DNA from: Linum tenue
Lineage: Eukaryota; Streptophyta; Magnoliopsida; Malpighiales; Linaceae
Assembly: GCA_946122785.1 (NCBI GenBank)
Contig: CAMGYJ010000007.1
Location: 36,357,587-36,421,586 of the forward strand
DNA length: 64,000 nucleotides
Direction of reading: 5' to 3'
Part shown: positions 1-11,842 of the stretch, one piece after another
Position numbering within the stretch: the first letter of the stretch is position 1
Layout: each line of letters begins with the position of its first letter
Notes under the pieces: generated by a model
What the model was told of the DNA's origin: nothing
The model's input: the letters and a program-made list of their open reading frames with translations, nothing else
The model's database searches: none
Made by a program: the position numbers and the translations under genes

Positions 1-79
1 AACTGATTCGTAAAGTTAGTGGCTGGTAAGAAAGAAAAGTAATTCGGATGGCAAAAGTGAAAACTTTATGTAATTTGAG

Positions 80-732
80 TAGGGGTGGAAATCGATACGG
101 TATCGGTAATCCAATACCAAATACCGAATTACACCCTAAAATCAATCACAATCCCAATCCCTAAAGAATTTCGGTATCCCAATCCCTAAATAATTTCGGT
201 ATCCCAATCGGTACCTCGGTATCCCAATCGGTATTATCGAATACATAATTAATTACCTTTCCAATTAATAATTAAATATATAAATTAGATTTTATTGTTT
301 AATTTAGGGCAAAGAGACTAAGCAAATAGTCTTGAGTTTCCTAGAGCTAACATCTCAAATTCTTGTAATTGGTAATCTTTAATTTGACGAATTTGAGGTT
401 GAGAGACGACTAATACTAGTGTGAAATAGTGATGTAATAATCTATGTATAATTAAATGACACTTTTGGTGGTTGATGGTCGCGTAGTAGTGAATGAGAGA
501 ATCTAGTTGAGAGGATAAAATAGACACTAGCTTATATTTCGGTATTGATCGGTATTTCGGTATATACCGATCCCAATCTCGTAATCCCTAATACCGAATA
601 ACAATTGAAATTCAATCCCAATCCCAATCCCAATTCCAAAAAATAATATATGTATTCGGTAATACCAAATATAGACAAATTCAGTACGGTATTCGGTATA
701 TCCGAAATACCGGTACCAAACTTCCACCCCTA
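80..732. mobile_element. hAT-like non-autonomous element (family B, copy 1)
   Basis: Terminal inverted repeats TAGGGGTGGAA (80-90) and TTCCACCCCTA (722-732) bound a 653-bp element. It is flanked by the 8-bp direct repeat AATTTGAG at 72-79 and 733-740. An 8-bp TSD with short inverted repeats is the hallmark of the hAT superfamily. Both subterminal regions are rich in CGGTATCCCAATCC-like and ATACCGA-like repeats. No transposase-like reading frame is present, so it must be moved in trans. A second copy of the family lies at 5980-9596. Confidence 0.88.
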
Positions 733-740
733 AATTTGAG

Positions 741-3511
741 TGACCAAACGTGTAATTGAGCTTTTTATAATGTATTTGTTTAGGTGTTTCTTCATCATAT
801 ACATGTATAATAAGTTTCACTAGCTTATTACCCGGCCCGTTGGCCGGATTACTGTATGTTACCCACTTGTGGAATGGGAGAGAAAGCAAGTGAGAGTGAA
901 GGGATTGGGATTCCACTTGATTAGGACCGACCCACTAATCCAATTCTTCCCGACCCGCCCCAACCTACAGGGTCAGAAAGAGTCAATAAGAAAATACGAA
1001 CGGGGAGGATTAGTCATATATCTTGACTCTTCAGAAGTGGGTCAAACAGGATCAAGGTTGGGTGAGAGCAATTTTTAGCGCTAAGCAGAGTTCTGGGTTG
1101 AATACCTTTACTTAGGCCTAGAAATTGGTGCTGATGCAGACTGCAGTTTTTATTATACCATCATCAATCATCATTGAATTAGTCCTGGGCATCCCTCCCC
1201 GTTGTCGGTCTGAATTCTAATGATGGCTTCATTCCTTGCACCAGCCATATCAGCGAGTTGCCATCTCGAGCATGATTTGCCTATGTACAAATAATACAAT
1301 TAGAGTATGAAAATGAATTCAATGAAAAGGAAAAGAGAATTCTATCACATGCCAATAAATACACACATAATAGTTGAAGCTAAGTGAAAGTCATTACTCG
1401 CACATCAATTCTCAAAAATTACAGACTAAACATTGGCTAGAATGGCACTGAAACTACCAAGAATCATGGACGAAACAACTTGTCAAATTAAATAATCCTT
1501 ATACTGAAACTACCTTCTAACTTGAAATAAGACATGATCACAGTTCATAGCTCTCTTCTCACTATGAATTGGTTGCAGCTCGTCCTTATCACTGCCTCTC
1601 AAGCTCAATTCAAACAGAATAGAGACCGTTATGTAAGATAACCATATTCTTACTGATCATAATTCATTTCTTCACTCCATTTTTGTCGGAGAAAAGAGTT
1701 ATCCCCCTCTCCTGCATTTCCCTTTCCCCCTCTCTTCTCCCTCTTCTTCACAAACCGATCCCTAAACCAGCAACAACAACACAAAAATAGCCTTCGTCTC
1801 TCCCGTCTCCATCTATTGAACACGTTGGTGGCAAGACAGGACTGCAGAAGCAAAATTTTCTAAAATCAAACTAAATTTTTTGAAGCAGACTCAACCACGA
1901 AAAAAGAGTAAAGCAACAATGCAGTAGAACCCTAAATTTAACTACAATCAAGCACATATCAGCAAGATTTTCGATTTGTCTGAGAGTTAACTACACGGAG
2001 AGAACAATTGATGCATAATTGAAATGCTCCAAGCAAGTTGAAGGCAAACCATAACTTTAGAATTTGGTCATTATAATAACCTTCAAGTATTGATGCTTCT
2101 AAGAACTATCATGTCCAACCCCCACTTATACAACTACGTAGCCATAGTAATTAGTTGTATAATGAGAAATATTACAAAGAAAACTACATAAACAACCAAT
2201 GTAAGTAAATATTAAAACTAACAACTGATAAAACTTAAAATCTCTCTATTGGTATAAATGTATCTATTAGTAACTACTATGCAATCGAGTATATATGATT
2301 TTTAGGCACTGAATAAGAAAAGTATAGATGGCTCACAAATGAAGACGTAGCAACTGAAGGTAGCACACAAAAACCAAAAATAGAAAAAAAGATAAGAAAA
2401 AAGGCGAGAAAAAGTCAAACAAAGAAAAAGCCCACATAGGAATACCTCGCTAGCTTTAGGGACTCTCTGCCACAACAAACAACCTTCTTAAAAATCTAAC
2501 ACCCTGAGACATCAAACAAACCTCCCACGACACTAATGTATGGCATTCCTATTGTCCAATAGGTTTCCCAATTTAGACTTCTAAATAAATGGACTTTTCA
2601 CCATTAAACCAAAACTCACAATCATTAACAGTTAATGCAAAGACATACATTTCTGAGGCCAATCACAGCATTTAAGCATAATTTTTAGTTGAAAAGAACA
2701 ACTAAGTATTTAGCTAAATGATATAGTAGAATGGACACAATCTGCTACCTACTAATGATATAAACTTGTACCGGTACCATCGTTGTATCCTGACTTGCCA
2801 TTTGCAACGGGCACTTTGAAAGACAGCTTCATTTTAGAGAATAAACACCCATAAGGGCGTTACGAAACCAAGCTTAATCCAAAATCTTCATATTCCACTT
2901 CGAAGACTCCATTTTCAAAAATAAGAGAGTTTAACATGTCAAATCACTCATTTGAAAAATCTCAAACAACTATTAATCAATGCAATATAATGGCACGTTC
3001 CAAATTATGTACTTGTAGGAACAATCCCAAATAATTATCAATTAATGCCCCAACTACCTAATGTGCAGAATAGCCCTGGAGCTGTGCTGTTGTTTGCGTT
3101 GGTCTACCTTCAAACATAACATAGTTGCATCACGAACCAAAGCAATTAAGCAAAAATCTTCATATTCCAAGTAGAATGACTCAATTCAATTTGGCCAACG
3201 CTTTATACATATTGTTTACCCCTGGACCTGTTGCACTTGCGCCTTCAGATCTTCGTGAACACAATACAATTGCGGAGAGGAGGCTGTCAACGGAATAAAA
3301 ATTATTAATTAAGTAAATCACCATACAACTAAACAAACACGCTCTTCTTGATTAGCTATCAAAATAGTGGGGGTCGCTATAATCATTCGGTTGCTCTCTC
3401 TGCGCCTAAGTTGTAGATATTAGGTTTCAGTGAGAACTTTGAGTACATGAGGAGATATTTTGTAGTGGAGGAGATGACCCGGCGAGTAGAATAGGAAGAT
3501 TTGGAGAGGCT
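741..3511. other. AT-rich intergenic stretch, no confident gene
   Basis: No convincing gene is visible in these 2.8 kb. On the minus strand a possible terminal exon lies near 1170-1285: an acceptor-like TACATAG is followed by about 36 open codons. C-rich transcript-leader-like sequence near 3360-3500 (minus) could be a first exon of the same unit. I recognise no protein family in either and do not call a gene. Confidence 0.3.
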
Positions 3512-3519
3512 GCGATGGG

Positions 3520-4360
3520 CAAAGCAGTTAAAATCGAGATTTTACCTAAAATCGAAAACTGGGGTAAAATCAAAATCGTATAATCGAATCGTAAAATCGT
3601 AGGATTTTAAGTACCATATAGAACATAGCATATAAGAATATTAATAAGGTAAATTATTAATATCACAAAGACACATAGCATTTAAAATGATAATTCAGAA
3701 GATTTTTTTTCCATAAGATAATTCTCAAGATTAATGTTCCAAAATCACTATTTTAATTGTTATTTAATGTGTAACTCAAAATAATTCATGATGAAGGGAT
3801 ATAGTTCATGGGTTTGGCTCTTATTTTCATGTTATGTCTAGGTTGTTTAACTCAAAGTAATATTTCGACATCGTCTACTAAGTATGATTTAAAACTAAAA
3901 ATAATTGAACTCCAATAAAATAAGTAATGTTAGTGGCTTGGTGCAAATATATTCATTAATAAATTAATTAGTTAATAATGATGTTAGTTCTTACATACTT
4001 CCAATATTAGGACATGTGTTTTACTAATAAGTTAAATGGGGTGAAGGGAAAGAGATTAACCGAACCCTAATTTGGTTGTTTTTATTATTTTTGAATATTT
4101 TTCTAATAGAAAAATATCTGAGAAGATTCCATTGCCCTTTCCGCTGAAACAGTTATACTTATTTTAAATTGGCTCAAACCACCTATTTTGTTCTCTTACA
4201 ATCAAAAATCCCGATTTCGGTACGATTTGAACGATTTTAGTCCCGATTTTAAACGATTTTAAGGTCCACCGATTGTATAGTAAAATCAAGATCGGAATCC
4301 CTAAGTAAAATCCTAAAATCCTACGATTTTACGATCAAAATCCCGAATTTGACTGCATTG
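3520..4360. mobile_element. hAT-like non-autonomous element, 841 bp
   Basis: The left end CAAAGCAGTTAAAATCGAGA is matched by the reverse complement of the right end (CAATGCAGTCAAATTCGGGA). The element is bounded by a perfect 8-bp TSD, GCGATGGG, at 3512-3519 and 4361-4368. Subterminal regions carry many AAAATCG/CGATTTT repeats in inverted orientation. The interior is AT-rich and non-coding. The TSD length points to hAT; the superfamily call is inference because no transposase is present. Confidence 0.88.
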
Positions 4361-4368
4361 GCGATGGG

Positions 4369-5841
4369 TGCACGATTAGTGGGCCAAATAACAGTTTGGG
4401 CCCGTTTAAATGAAAACATATTTTTACTTTCGTGCTCAACAAACCGACCGCACTGGCATCTTCTAAATTTACCCCTAAAAAATTGCTCTGTACGCATCAA
4501 ATTTGAAATGGAATCCCTCTTTTCTCATTTCACATTTCACATTTATATGATGTGTAGATTGTGATGAGTGTAGATGTAGACCTGTCATTGTCCTACAAAT
4601 TCATTAACACGCCAAAAAGTGGTGAAATGTGCCACCCTATTAAACACAATCTTGTATAATGATCATTGGATCCAATCATGCCAGATTATGAAGAAGTTTA
4701 AAATGTAGCGGTTATCCCGACTAAAACATTAAAAGAACCAGTCTCATATAGTTTGCACAAAATATTGCAATTCGATATGCAATATTCGAACCAGTGATAT
4801 TTGGGCTGCAATTTTAGGGTTATTGTATATTTATAAAATAGGTAGAAATTTAAATTAAGTATTAAACTACAACTAAAATAATCAAAGTATTAAAACACCA
4901 AATAAGTACTTACGGGAGATTCACTGGCCAACTAATCGTTAAAAAAGTCATATGATTTTCATAATTTAGGTTCGTGTATGTTTGAATTTAAATAGATACA
5001 ATAAATATACGTAGTGTGATTGGTTATGATCCTTGTTTGCCTTTAAAGAGACCAAGGTTCAAATCCCAGTGCATGTCTTTTTTATGAATAAATAAATAAG
5101 AAAATAAGCAATTGTGAAGACCAAAATGTCCTTCCTATAATCACTCTCGTTGCAGGAAATTTGAAATGGAGCAACAGTTTTCATCATTCGGCTTTTATTT
5201 ATTATCTAGATTAGTCTCCATTCTATTCATGAATTGAGTTTCCGTAAATCTTAAAAATTATAGTGGTATATCTTGGGGTTAGTATATCTTAGGTTTTATT
5301 TTTCTTTTAACCGGGAAATTTGTTGCCCCGTCAAGGATATTATGGACTTTTCCTATATTTTAGCTTGCAGTTGCATGTTCCTTGCGTGTACATAGCTCAA
5401 AATTTAATATTCACGGCAAATCAAAATGTCGTCTGCAGTGTAAGCAATAGCCAATAAGCATGCATTCTTGTTTGGAAATTTATTATTTGAGTATTTTGGT
5501 TGACGAAGTGATTTAAGTTAAATTATCTTAGCACCGCCTATCACAATCACAATTCACAAGTGGGGCCAAGTAGCTCACCGGCGGATCCAGGGGCCGTCCC
5601 GGCCACGCCCAGTCCTCTTCTGGATCCACAGCTAGTATAGTACATGTAAATTTTGTAATTTATGTATTTTTTCGATGTATTTTTGGGTTTTGTCGGGTTA
5701 CGGCCCAGCCCTAAGCCCTCTCCACCTCTTTTCAAATAAAGTCAAGTGCTCTACCCTATTCTAAGAAATGTCAATGAGTCGGGTTTTTGCTAAACTCAAA
5801 CTCAATCCAATTAATATTCAATGGTGCATGAGTATCTATGG
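4369..5841. other. AT-rich intergenic stretch
   Basis: No protein-coding gene is visible. The stretch contains a possible tRNA-derived relic (5011-5085, listed separately). A GC-richer patch at 5560-5720 is a possible old transposon remnant, but I find no matching second end for it. Confidence 0.4.
5011..5085 (+). repeat. possible tRNA-derived SINE-like relic
   Basis: GGTTCAAATCCC at 5056-5067 matches a pol III B box. It is preceded about 35 bp upstream by an A-box-like GTGTGATTGGTTATG and followed by T-rich then A-rich sequence. It does not fold into an obvious complete tRNA cloverleaf, so a decayed SINE or tRNA pseudogene is more likely than a working tRNA. Chance remains possible. Confidence 0.3.
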
Positions 5842-6882
5842 GTTCACGATAGCTTATAAGGATGGCAATTTTGCTCATATCCATGGTTATTTTACTATCC
5901 AACCCAATTGGGTTGGGTATGGAATCCAAATAGATAGTTGATGGGTAGTGTTTAATGGTTTTGTACCCATACCCATTTATAAGGGTGAAAATCGGTAGGC
6001 TTGTCAATGGGTAGGCCTATTGGGTTTTTTGACCCAAATACCTTGACCCATATGGGTATCGGGTTTGGACCCAAATGGACCCAAATTTCTTTTTATTTTT
6101 TTGGGTTGGGTTGGGTTTAGATTGGGTCCAGAATTGACCTTTATATTTGGGCCGACCCAAATGGGTCCATTTGGGTATAAGTTAGATTTTGGTTAGTTGA
6201 AAGTCCTGCTTATTAGATTTTGGTGAACCCGATAATTTATGCAAATCTGTATAATTTTCTTTCGATTAGAGCTAATTGTTAAATACAAAGTTTCCTGCAA
6301 ACCACAACAATTCATGGCCTATCTTAAAAGTTTGTCTATCTAACACTAGGGTGAATGATGAATATGATACTACCCCTCAGTTACATTTACTTACCCTCCA
6401 ATTTTCAAAGTTCAAACACAAAACAGCATGGTCTTAAAGAGCTCAGACACCCAAAATGGAAACTGAGGGTTGCTGCAACAACTGAGAGTTCAAAACAGAG
6501 ATTGATTAACCCCCCTTCCTCCTTTACTTACCACCTCCATTCATGTCTTTTACCAAGAGCGATCCAAAGAGGTCCCCTTGCTAAAATCCCTCATCTCTAG
6601 GCCTCCCCAAAATTCCCTTCTTTAGCCTCTGCTCCTGCTTTTTATAGTTGTCTGGTTCTAGTTTTTTGAACTGCTGCAATCCCCAACAAAAGCGCATTAC
6701 CATCAATGATTTTTCCAGAGAATAGAAGCTCAAAATTTGGGACACCAAAAAGCCAAAGTTTTAAAGCAAAGGAAAGCTGATTCATACTCCAAACCATATT
6801 CCAAGCCACATAACTCAATCTAAGGAACCACCTTATTCATACAAACCTAAACCACAAAAACAGAATGCTTCTTGGCACCGCT

Positions 6883-7046
6883 TCAATTGTCATGCTCCTC
6901 CCCATCTTCATCAAAATCTGCATCTTCCGCGTTCTCATCGTCTATAGTTGCATGACTCAAATCATGAGTAACTTTGGACACACCTATGTCAAAAAATTTA
7001 CTCACTATCTTCCTTTCAGTTCTAAGACCAGCCAATTCCTTCTCCG
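6883..7046 (-). pseudogene. captured terminal exon with acidic C-terminus, family unknown
   Basis: On the minus strand a polypyrimidine tract and acceptor CTTGTTTTCCAG end at 7047. They are followed by an open exon of about 53 codons ending in TGA at 6885-6883. The deduced peptide starts RRRNWL or, in the favoured frame, with a charged helix-like stretch, and it finishes with a run of Asp and Glu (DDENAEDADFDEDGEEHDN). I do not recognise the family. It lies inside element C on the same strand as the WD40 fragment, so both may come from one captured locus or from two. Confidence 0.4.
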
Positions 7047-7199
7047 CTGGAAAACAAGCCCAAAGACACCAAGAAAAAGGATTAGAATGCTAACAATGAG
7101 CTTCTGTGGACTACAGTCTCCTTCAAAAACCAATAAACCATAGAAGCTGGTTGCATTATTGGCCATGGATTGGATATACCTACTCAATTAATAAAACCC

Positions 7200-7422
7200 A
7201 AGTTGCCAGTTGCTGTTGGTAACATCCGATGATCAAGACTGATGGATGGGTTGGGTCATGGGTGAAAAATACAGGTGTTGAACCTGCTTCCTGAGCTCGC
7301 TAATACAATGTCCTTTGCTGGCAGAGCTAATTTTCCAGACTCGTACCAAGTCGTCACTCACAGATGCAAGAAACTATCCAGATGGATCCCAACAAACAGA
7401 GTTAACTGGACTTTTATGACCC
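7200..7422 (-). pseudogene. LEUNIG-like WD40 repeat fragment captured by a transposon
   Basis: Read on the minus strand from 7422, the peptide begins GHKSPVNSVCWDPSG and continues FLASVSDDLVRVWKI. This is the GH...SVCWDPSG...LASVS-D-VRVW pattern of the WD40 blade region of plant LEUNIG/LEUNIG_HOMOLOG corepressors. An in-frame TAG separates the two halves, and the frame closes again near 7230. Only part of the multi-blade propeller is present and no start exists. It sits inside element C, so it is a transduplicated fragment rather than a decayed gene in place. Another plant WD40 protein with the same blade is possible but less likely. Confidence 0.7.
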
Positions 7423-8422
7423 TATAGCAGCAAGCAACAAAGAATATTTGCAGAAGAATAAACCATCAAGACTAGGAATCCACGACTTAAACAACATAAA
7501 CCTGGGGTCGCTAACCATTAACTCAAGGAGAGACAAGTGTAAAACCTGTAATTGCCCAGATTCAATTGCCGACACCGACCCAGATTGTGCCGCGAAGCTT
7601 CCTCTCGCCGCGAAGATTGTGCCGCGAAGCTTCCTCTCGCCGTTGCCGACGCAAACCCAGAACCAATATACCCTGGAGATCGAGACCAGCACGAGAAGAG
7701 CGAGAGGTGGGTTTCTTCCACAGCCTCGGGGTCCGATGGTGGGGAAAAGGAGAAGCTGCCGGCGTCGGGGCCGATGGTCGCTGATCGAGAATCGGGATTA
7801 CAGGCCGGCGGCGTCTTCGGGGCTGATGGTCACTGATCGAGAATCGGATGCAGGCGGGCGGCGGCGACGGGGTACGATGTTGGAGAAGCAATCGGTCTCG
7901 TTAAGGTATTAGGTCGAAGATGAAGAGACCCGTTTGGGTTCTGTAAAGATTTTTTTTGTTTTTTTTTAATTAATTTTCTGGGCCTATCTTGGACCCAATT
8001 TAATTGGATGGGTATGGGTCTGCTCCAAAACAGAAAAACTCAAAACCTGATTTGACCCAAATTTAATTGGGTTTGGGTAAAACTCATACCCTAAGACCCT
8101 TTTGACATGCCTAAAAATCGGTACGGTATCGGTATCCCAATACCAAATACCGAAATCCCGAATACGGCATTACATCCTAAAATCAATCCCAATCCCTAAA
8201 TAATTTCGGTACTCCAATCCCAATCCCTAAATAATTTCGGTATCCCAATCAGTACTTCGGTATCCCAATCGGTATTTTCGAATATAGAATTATTTAACTC
8301 TGGAATTAATAATAAAGTATATAAATTAGATTTTATTTATTAATTTAGGGCAAAGAGACTAAGCAAATAGTCTTGAGTTTTCTTAGAGCTATGATATGGA
8401 TAAGAAGAGTGGAGGAGAGCCG

Positions 8423-9115
8423 TAGGGATGGCAACAAAACCCGAACCCACGGGTACCCACCCGACCCAACCCGGTCAATGCGGGTAAAACCCGTGTTGAC
8501 GGGTTTTGGGTCGGGTTCGGGTTTAAACCCGCTACACTATTCACCGGGTCGGGTTGGGTTTGGGTTTAGGTAAACCCGCCCCATGGGTACCCACCCACAG
8601 ACATATAATTACTTTCCCGGTATATTTAATATTCTGAATAATATATCTTCCTTAAACAATTAATATTCTTTATGTTTGTGGAGACATATATAATTTGTTG
8701 TTTCTAATTGTTTAGAATGAAGTTGATATTATGAAGTGGAGAGTGAAGAAACTTAGTTGACGAGTAAGAAGCTTTCAATTAATCTTATTGTTTATAGATG
8801 TTTATCTTTAATTTTGAACAATTGGTATTGATCATTTGTGATTTGCTAGTATGCTCTAGATTGGTGTTTTTTGTATGAATAATTTGTGTGAGAAAATTAA
8901 TGTTAAACTTTTATTTTGAAAGAAACTTGTTATTGTAAATTTTTTACCACAAGAACCCACGGGTACCCACGAACCCGCGGATACCCAGCGGGTTGGGTTG
9001 GGTTTGAGTTTTTCAAACCCAGCGGGTTTTACCCCAGGTTTTTTTGGCGGATAAACCCTTGGGTTTGGGTTTGGGTTTGACAAAACCCGAACCAACCCGA
9101 CCCATTGCCATCCTA
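8423..9115. mobile_element. hAT-like element (element E) inside B2
   Basis: The inverted ends TAGGGATGGCAA (8423-8434) and TTGCCATCCTA (9105-9115) bound 693 bp. Subterminal blocks are rich in ACCCACGGGTACCC and GGTTGGGTTTGGGTTT motifs, with an AT-rich core. Flanks share AGGAGAG (8412-8420 region and 9116-9122), an imperfect TSD with two extra bases at the left. The ends resemble those of outer element D, so D and E may be mobilised by one transposase. Confidence 0.72.
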
Positions 9116-10053
9116 AGGAGAGGTGACATCTCAAGTTCTTGCATTGGTAACCTTTAATTTGATGAATTGGAGGTTGAGAGACACTAATACTAGTATTGTT
9201 TTTTGGTGTTATGAAAGTAACAAGAGATTAGGCGAGAGACGAGAGTGAATTAAATTGAAAAGTCAAATTTGAGTTGGATGAGGACTTCTAAGTTGTGAAA
9301 TAGTGATGGAATGATCTATGTATAATTTAATGGCACTCTTGGTGGTTGAGGGTCGTGTAGTAGTGAATTAGAGAGTCTAGTTGAGAGGATAAAAAATACA
9401 CACTAGCTTATATTTCAGTATTGATCGGTATTTCGGTATATACCGATCCCAATCCCGTAATCCCTAATACTGAATAACAATTGAAATGCAATCCCAATCC
9501 CAAGAAATAATACGTGTATTCGGTAATACCAAATATAGACAAATTCGGTACGGTATTCGGTATATCCCAAATACCGGTACCAAACTTCCAGCCATACCCA
9601 TTTAGTTGGGTTGGGTTGGATTTTTAACAAATGGATTTGGGTTTGTACGAATGCCCAAATGCAAATTACAGTTTGGTACCTAAACTTAATAGATACGCAT
9701 ATTTAGTACCTAAATTTATTTTTTTTTGCATATAAGTCCTCAAAATATATATGGAAAATTACATTTTAGTACCTAAAATTTTTTGGTCTTACATTTTGGT
9801 AACTAAACTTTTCAAATTTTGCAAATAGGTCCAATTTTTGTATGTGTTGTTAAACCACCCTCAAGTAAATGGATATCCATATCCAACCCATACACATTTA
9901 GATTATGAAAGCAATATTGGACCTAACCCAAACCCATCTACAAACCTCCAAACCCATATATACCTCACCCATACCCTATCCATAATGAATGGATCTACTT
10001 GGGTTTGGGCAAATTTACCCATGGGTGGATAAATTGCCATCCCTAGTTCACGA

Positions 10054-11842
10054 TACATTATTTCTTCGAACACTAATATCGTAATGTTATCGATATTTTT
10101 CTTACAATTTTTTTCATAAAGACTACTAACATCATAAGTTATCCATATAATAAGAGTTTTTGGCAATAAAGACTAATAACATCCATAAATAATTCTAAAC
10201 GATGTCGTTTTAATTTATGGGAGCGAGTAGGCTGAAAAGCTGGTTAAGTTTTGGCAAAAATCCAATGCCAACCCGCCAATTTCAGAAGCGGGTAAAACTC
10301 GCAATCGAGCCAAACACCATCAATATTAGATTTTTTTCGCTTTAACCATGGGGTTGGGTACCTTGTGAGTTGGGGTTCAATTATCATACCTACTTGTCGC
10401 ATGGTGTTTCCTAGATCAACACGAAATGGGACCCAAAACATCATAATTGAATGTGTATCCCTAATTTCCCATATGTCTCCATTAGGGTCCAGTGTTAATT
10501 ATAAAATTGTATTAGAGGTTGTATTGAATAAGTTAGTGGTACTTTGTGCTGAAATCGTAATTTAATTGTTTAATACCGCAAAAAATCGACTACTAATCTA
10601 GACTCTGATAGAATATATTTCTGATCGGAAAGTTGGTACAATACGGTTTCACAAACACGACCTCGGATGTCCATGGATTCACACTAGAATCAAATTGAGT
10701 TATTTATGTATATCCATACTCATCTCTGAAGGGGCTAAACTCCATGAACCAAACAAGTCCATTATAACCTTTGAATAATTTTGCCAACTCCATACAATAT
10801 GTATAGGGGAGAGAAAACTACTTGCCACTACTCAAGTCTCAATCCATCCAACACTTCAATGATTATGAAACAGTGATCTCTCTATCTTTTGCGTTAGAAA
10901 GCAACTATTCAATGGAGCTAAGGAATCTCCAAAAACAGCTTTTATTAGTTTCCACGCTTTCAAATGCAGTGGGAACCAGTTAATGTGGAGATCACTAATT
11001 CACCAAATTGCTCAAAAATGGGATGAGTTGTTACGAATTCTTGAATCCATATGACATGACGTGTAATGATAGGAAAGTGAAATCATGAAATTATAGACTG
11101 TTGCTGCTCCTTCACCCTCATATGTTTTGTTTTTACGTGTGAGATCAGTTTGTGACGGCGATTATCTTGTTTTGCTATATTACTCGTTATTCTTGGGTGG
11201 GCACATTTTTCATTCACTTTGTAACTCACGAGACTAACGGATTTAAGAGACGCAATGGCACAATTTAAGAAAACAACAACAACACAATCTTGATCAATCA
11301 TCATAAAGTTGCTCTAATTTGATATTCGATACACTGTTTAACTGATAGGCTTTGGTGGCGGGATTTCGTCAACTAGCAAAAATACAATGAAAACATATCT
11401 CACACAATTTGTGAGCCACAATACATGTTACAAGGTCGTGTTTAATAAGGTCAAAAACGAAGAAATCGACACTGCATTCCCCTCCCTAACAAAGCCATTA
11501 GTTTCATGTAGTGAAATGAAAAGGAACAAAAACTACAATCACATCAATCGGAAACCAACCCACGTCCATATGTATCTCCATTAACTGCCAAATGAATCAG
11601 GTTAGCAGAACTCTTCAATGCAAACCCGAAACATATACCATTATCAAGTACGACATCACAGCCGCCAGCATTTGATGGATAGCGATGACGAGATCAGTTC
11701 ATTTAACAATTCAGGTCAGTTGTTATAAGCAAATCACTCTGCATATGAGGATAGAGTCTGCAAAAAGAAAAAAAAAAAGTGACATCTGTGCAGAATCGCA
11801 GAAGGAAGCAACTATGGAAATCACATCTTGCATGGTTGTATT
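10054..11842. other. intergenic stretch without recognisable gene
   Basis: The sequence is AT-rich, and short frames of up to about 73 codons show no family resemblance or splice context. I see no transposon ends with matching TSDs here. Confidence 0.35.

Larger units (their letters stand above)
5996..8113. mobile_element. hAT-like element carrying host gene fragments (element C)
   Basis: The ends are TAGGCTTGTCAA (5996) and TTGACATGCCTA (to 8113). A perfect 8-bp TSD, AAAATCGG, lies at 5988-5995 and 8114-8121, inside the left end of B2. Subterminal sequence is packed with GACCCAAAT/ATTTGGGTC motifs. The 2.1-kb interior is unlike the ends: it is less AT-rich, carries a minus-strand WD40 fragment (7200-7422) and an acidic terminal exon (6883-7046), and has a GC-rich leader-like block at 7560-7910. 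In that block about 25 bp beginning GATTGTGCCGCGAAGC is tandemly repeated. This fits a Pack-type hAT that captured host sequence, including introns. Confidence 0.85.
5980..9596. mobile_element. hAT-like element (family B, copy 2), itself split twice
   Basis: This is a relative of the element at 80-732, sharing the CGGTATCCCAATC repeats and the central GGGCAAAGAGACTAAGCAAA segment. Ends read TAAGGGTGAAA (5980) and TTCCAGCCATA (9586-9596), a diverged version of the family ends. It is bounded by the 8-bp TSD CCCATTTA at 5972-5979 and 9597-9604, which places it inside element D. Its body is interrupted by element C (5996-8113) and element E (8423-9115). Removing both restores collinearity with copy 1. 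Confidence 0.85.
5850..10045. mobile_element. outermost hAT-like element of a nested stack (element D)
   Basis: Left and right flanks share the 8-bp repeat GTTCACGA (5842-5849 and 10046-10053). The right end reads ATTGCCATCCCTA. The left end reads TAG, then a few extra bases, then GGATGGCAAT at 5860-5869, so the left inverted repeat carries a short insertion. Its own body (5850-5979 and 9605-10045) is rich in TACCCAT/ATGGGTA motifs. It is split at 5979/9605 by element B2. The segment 9660-9840, with repeated TTTAGTACCTAAA-like motifs, may be yet another insertion. Confidence 0.7.
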
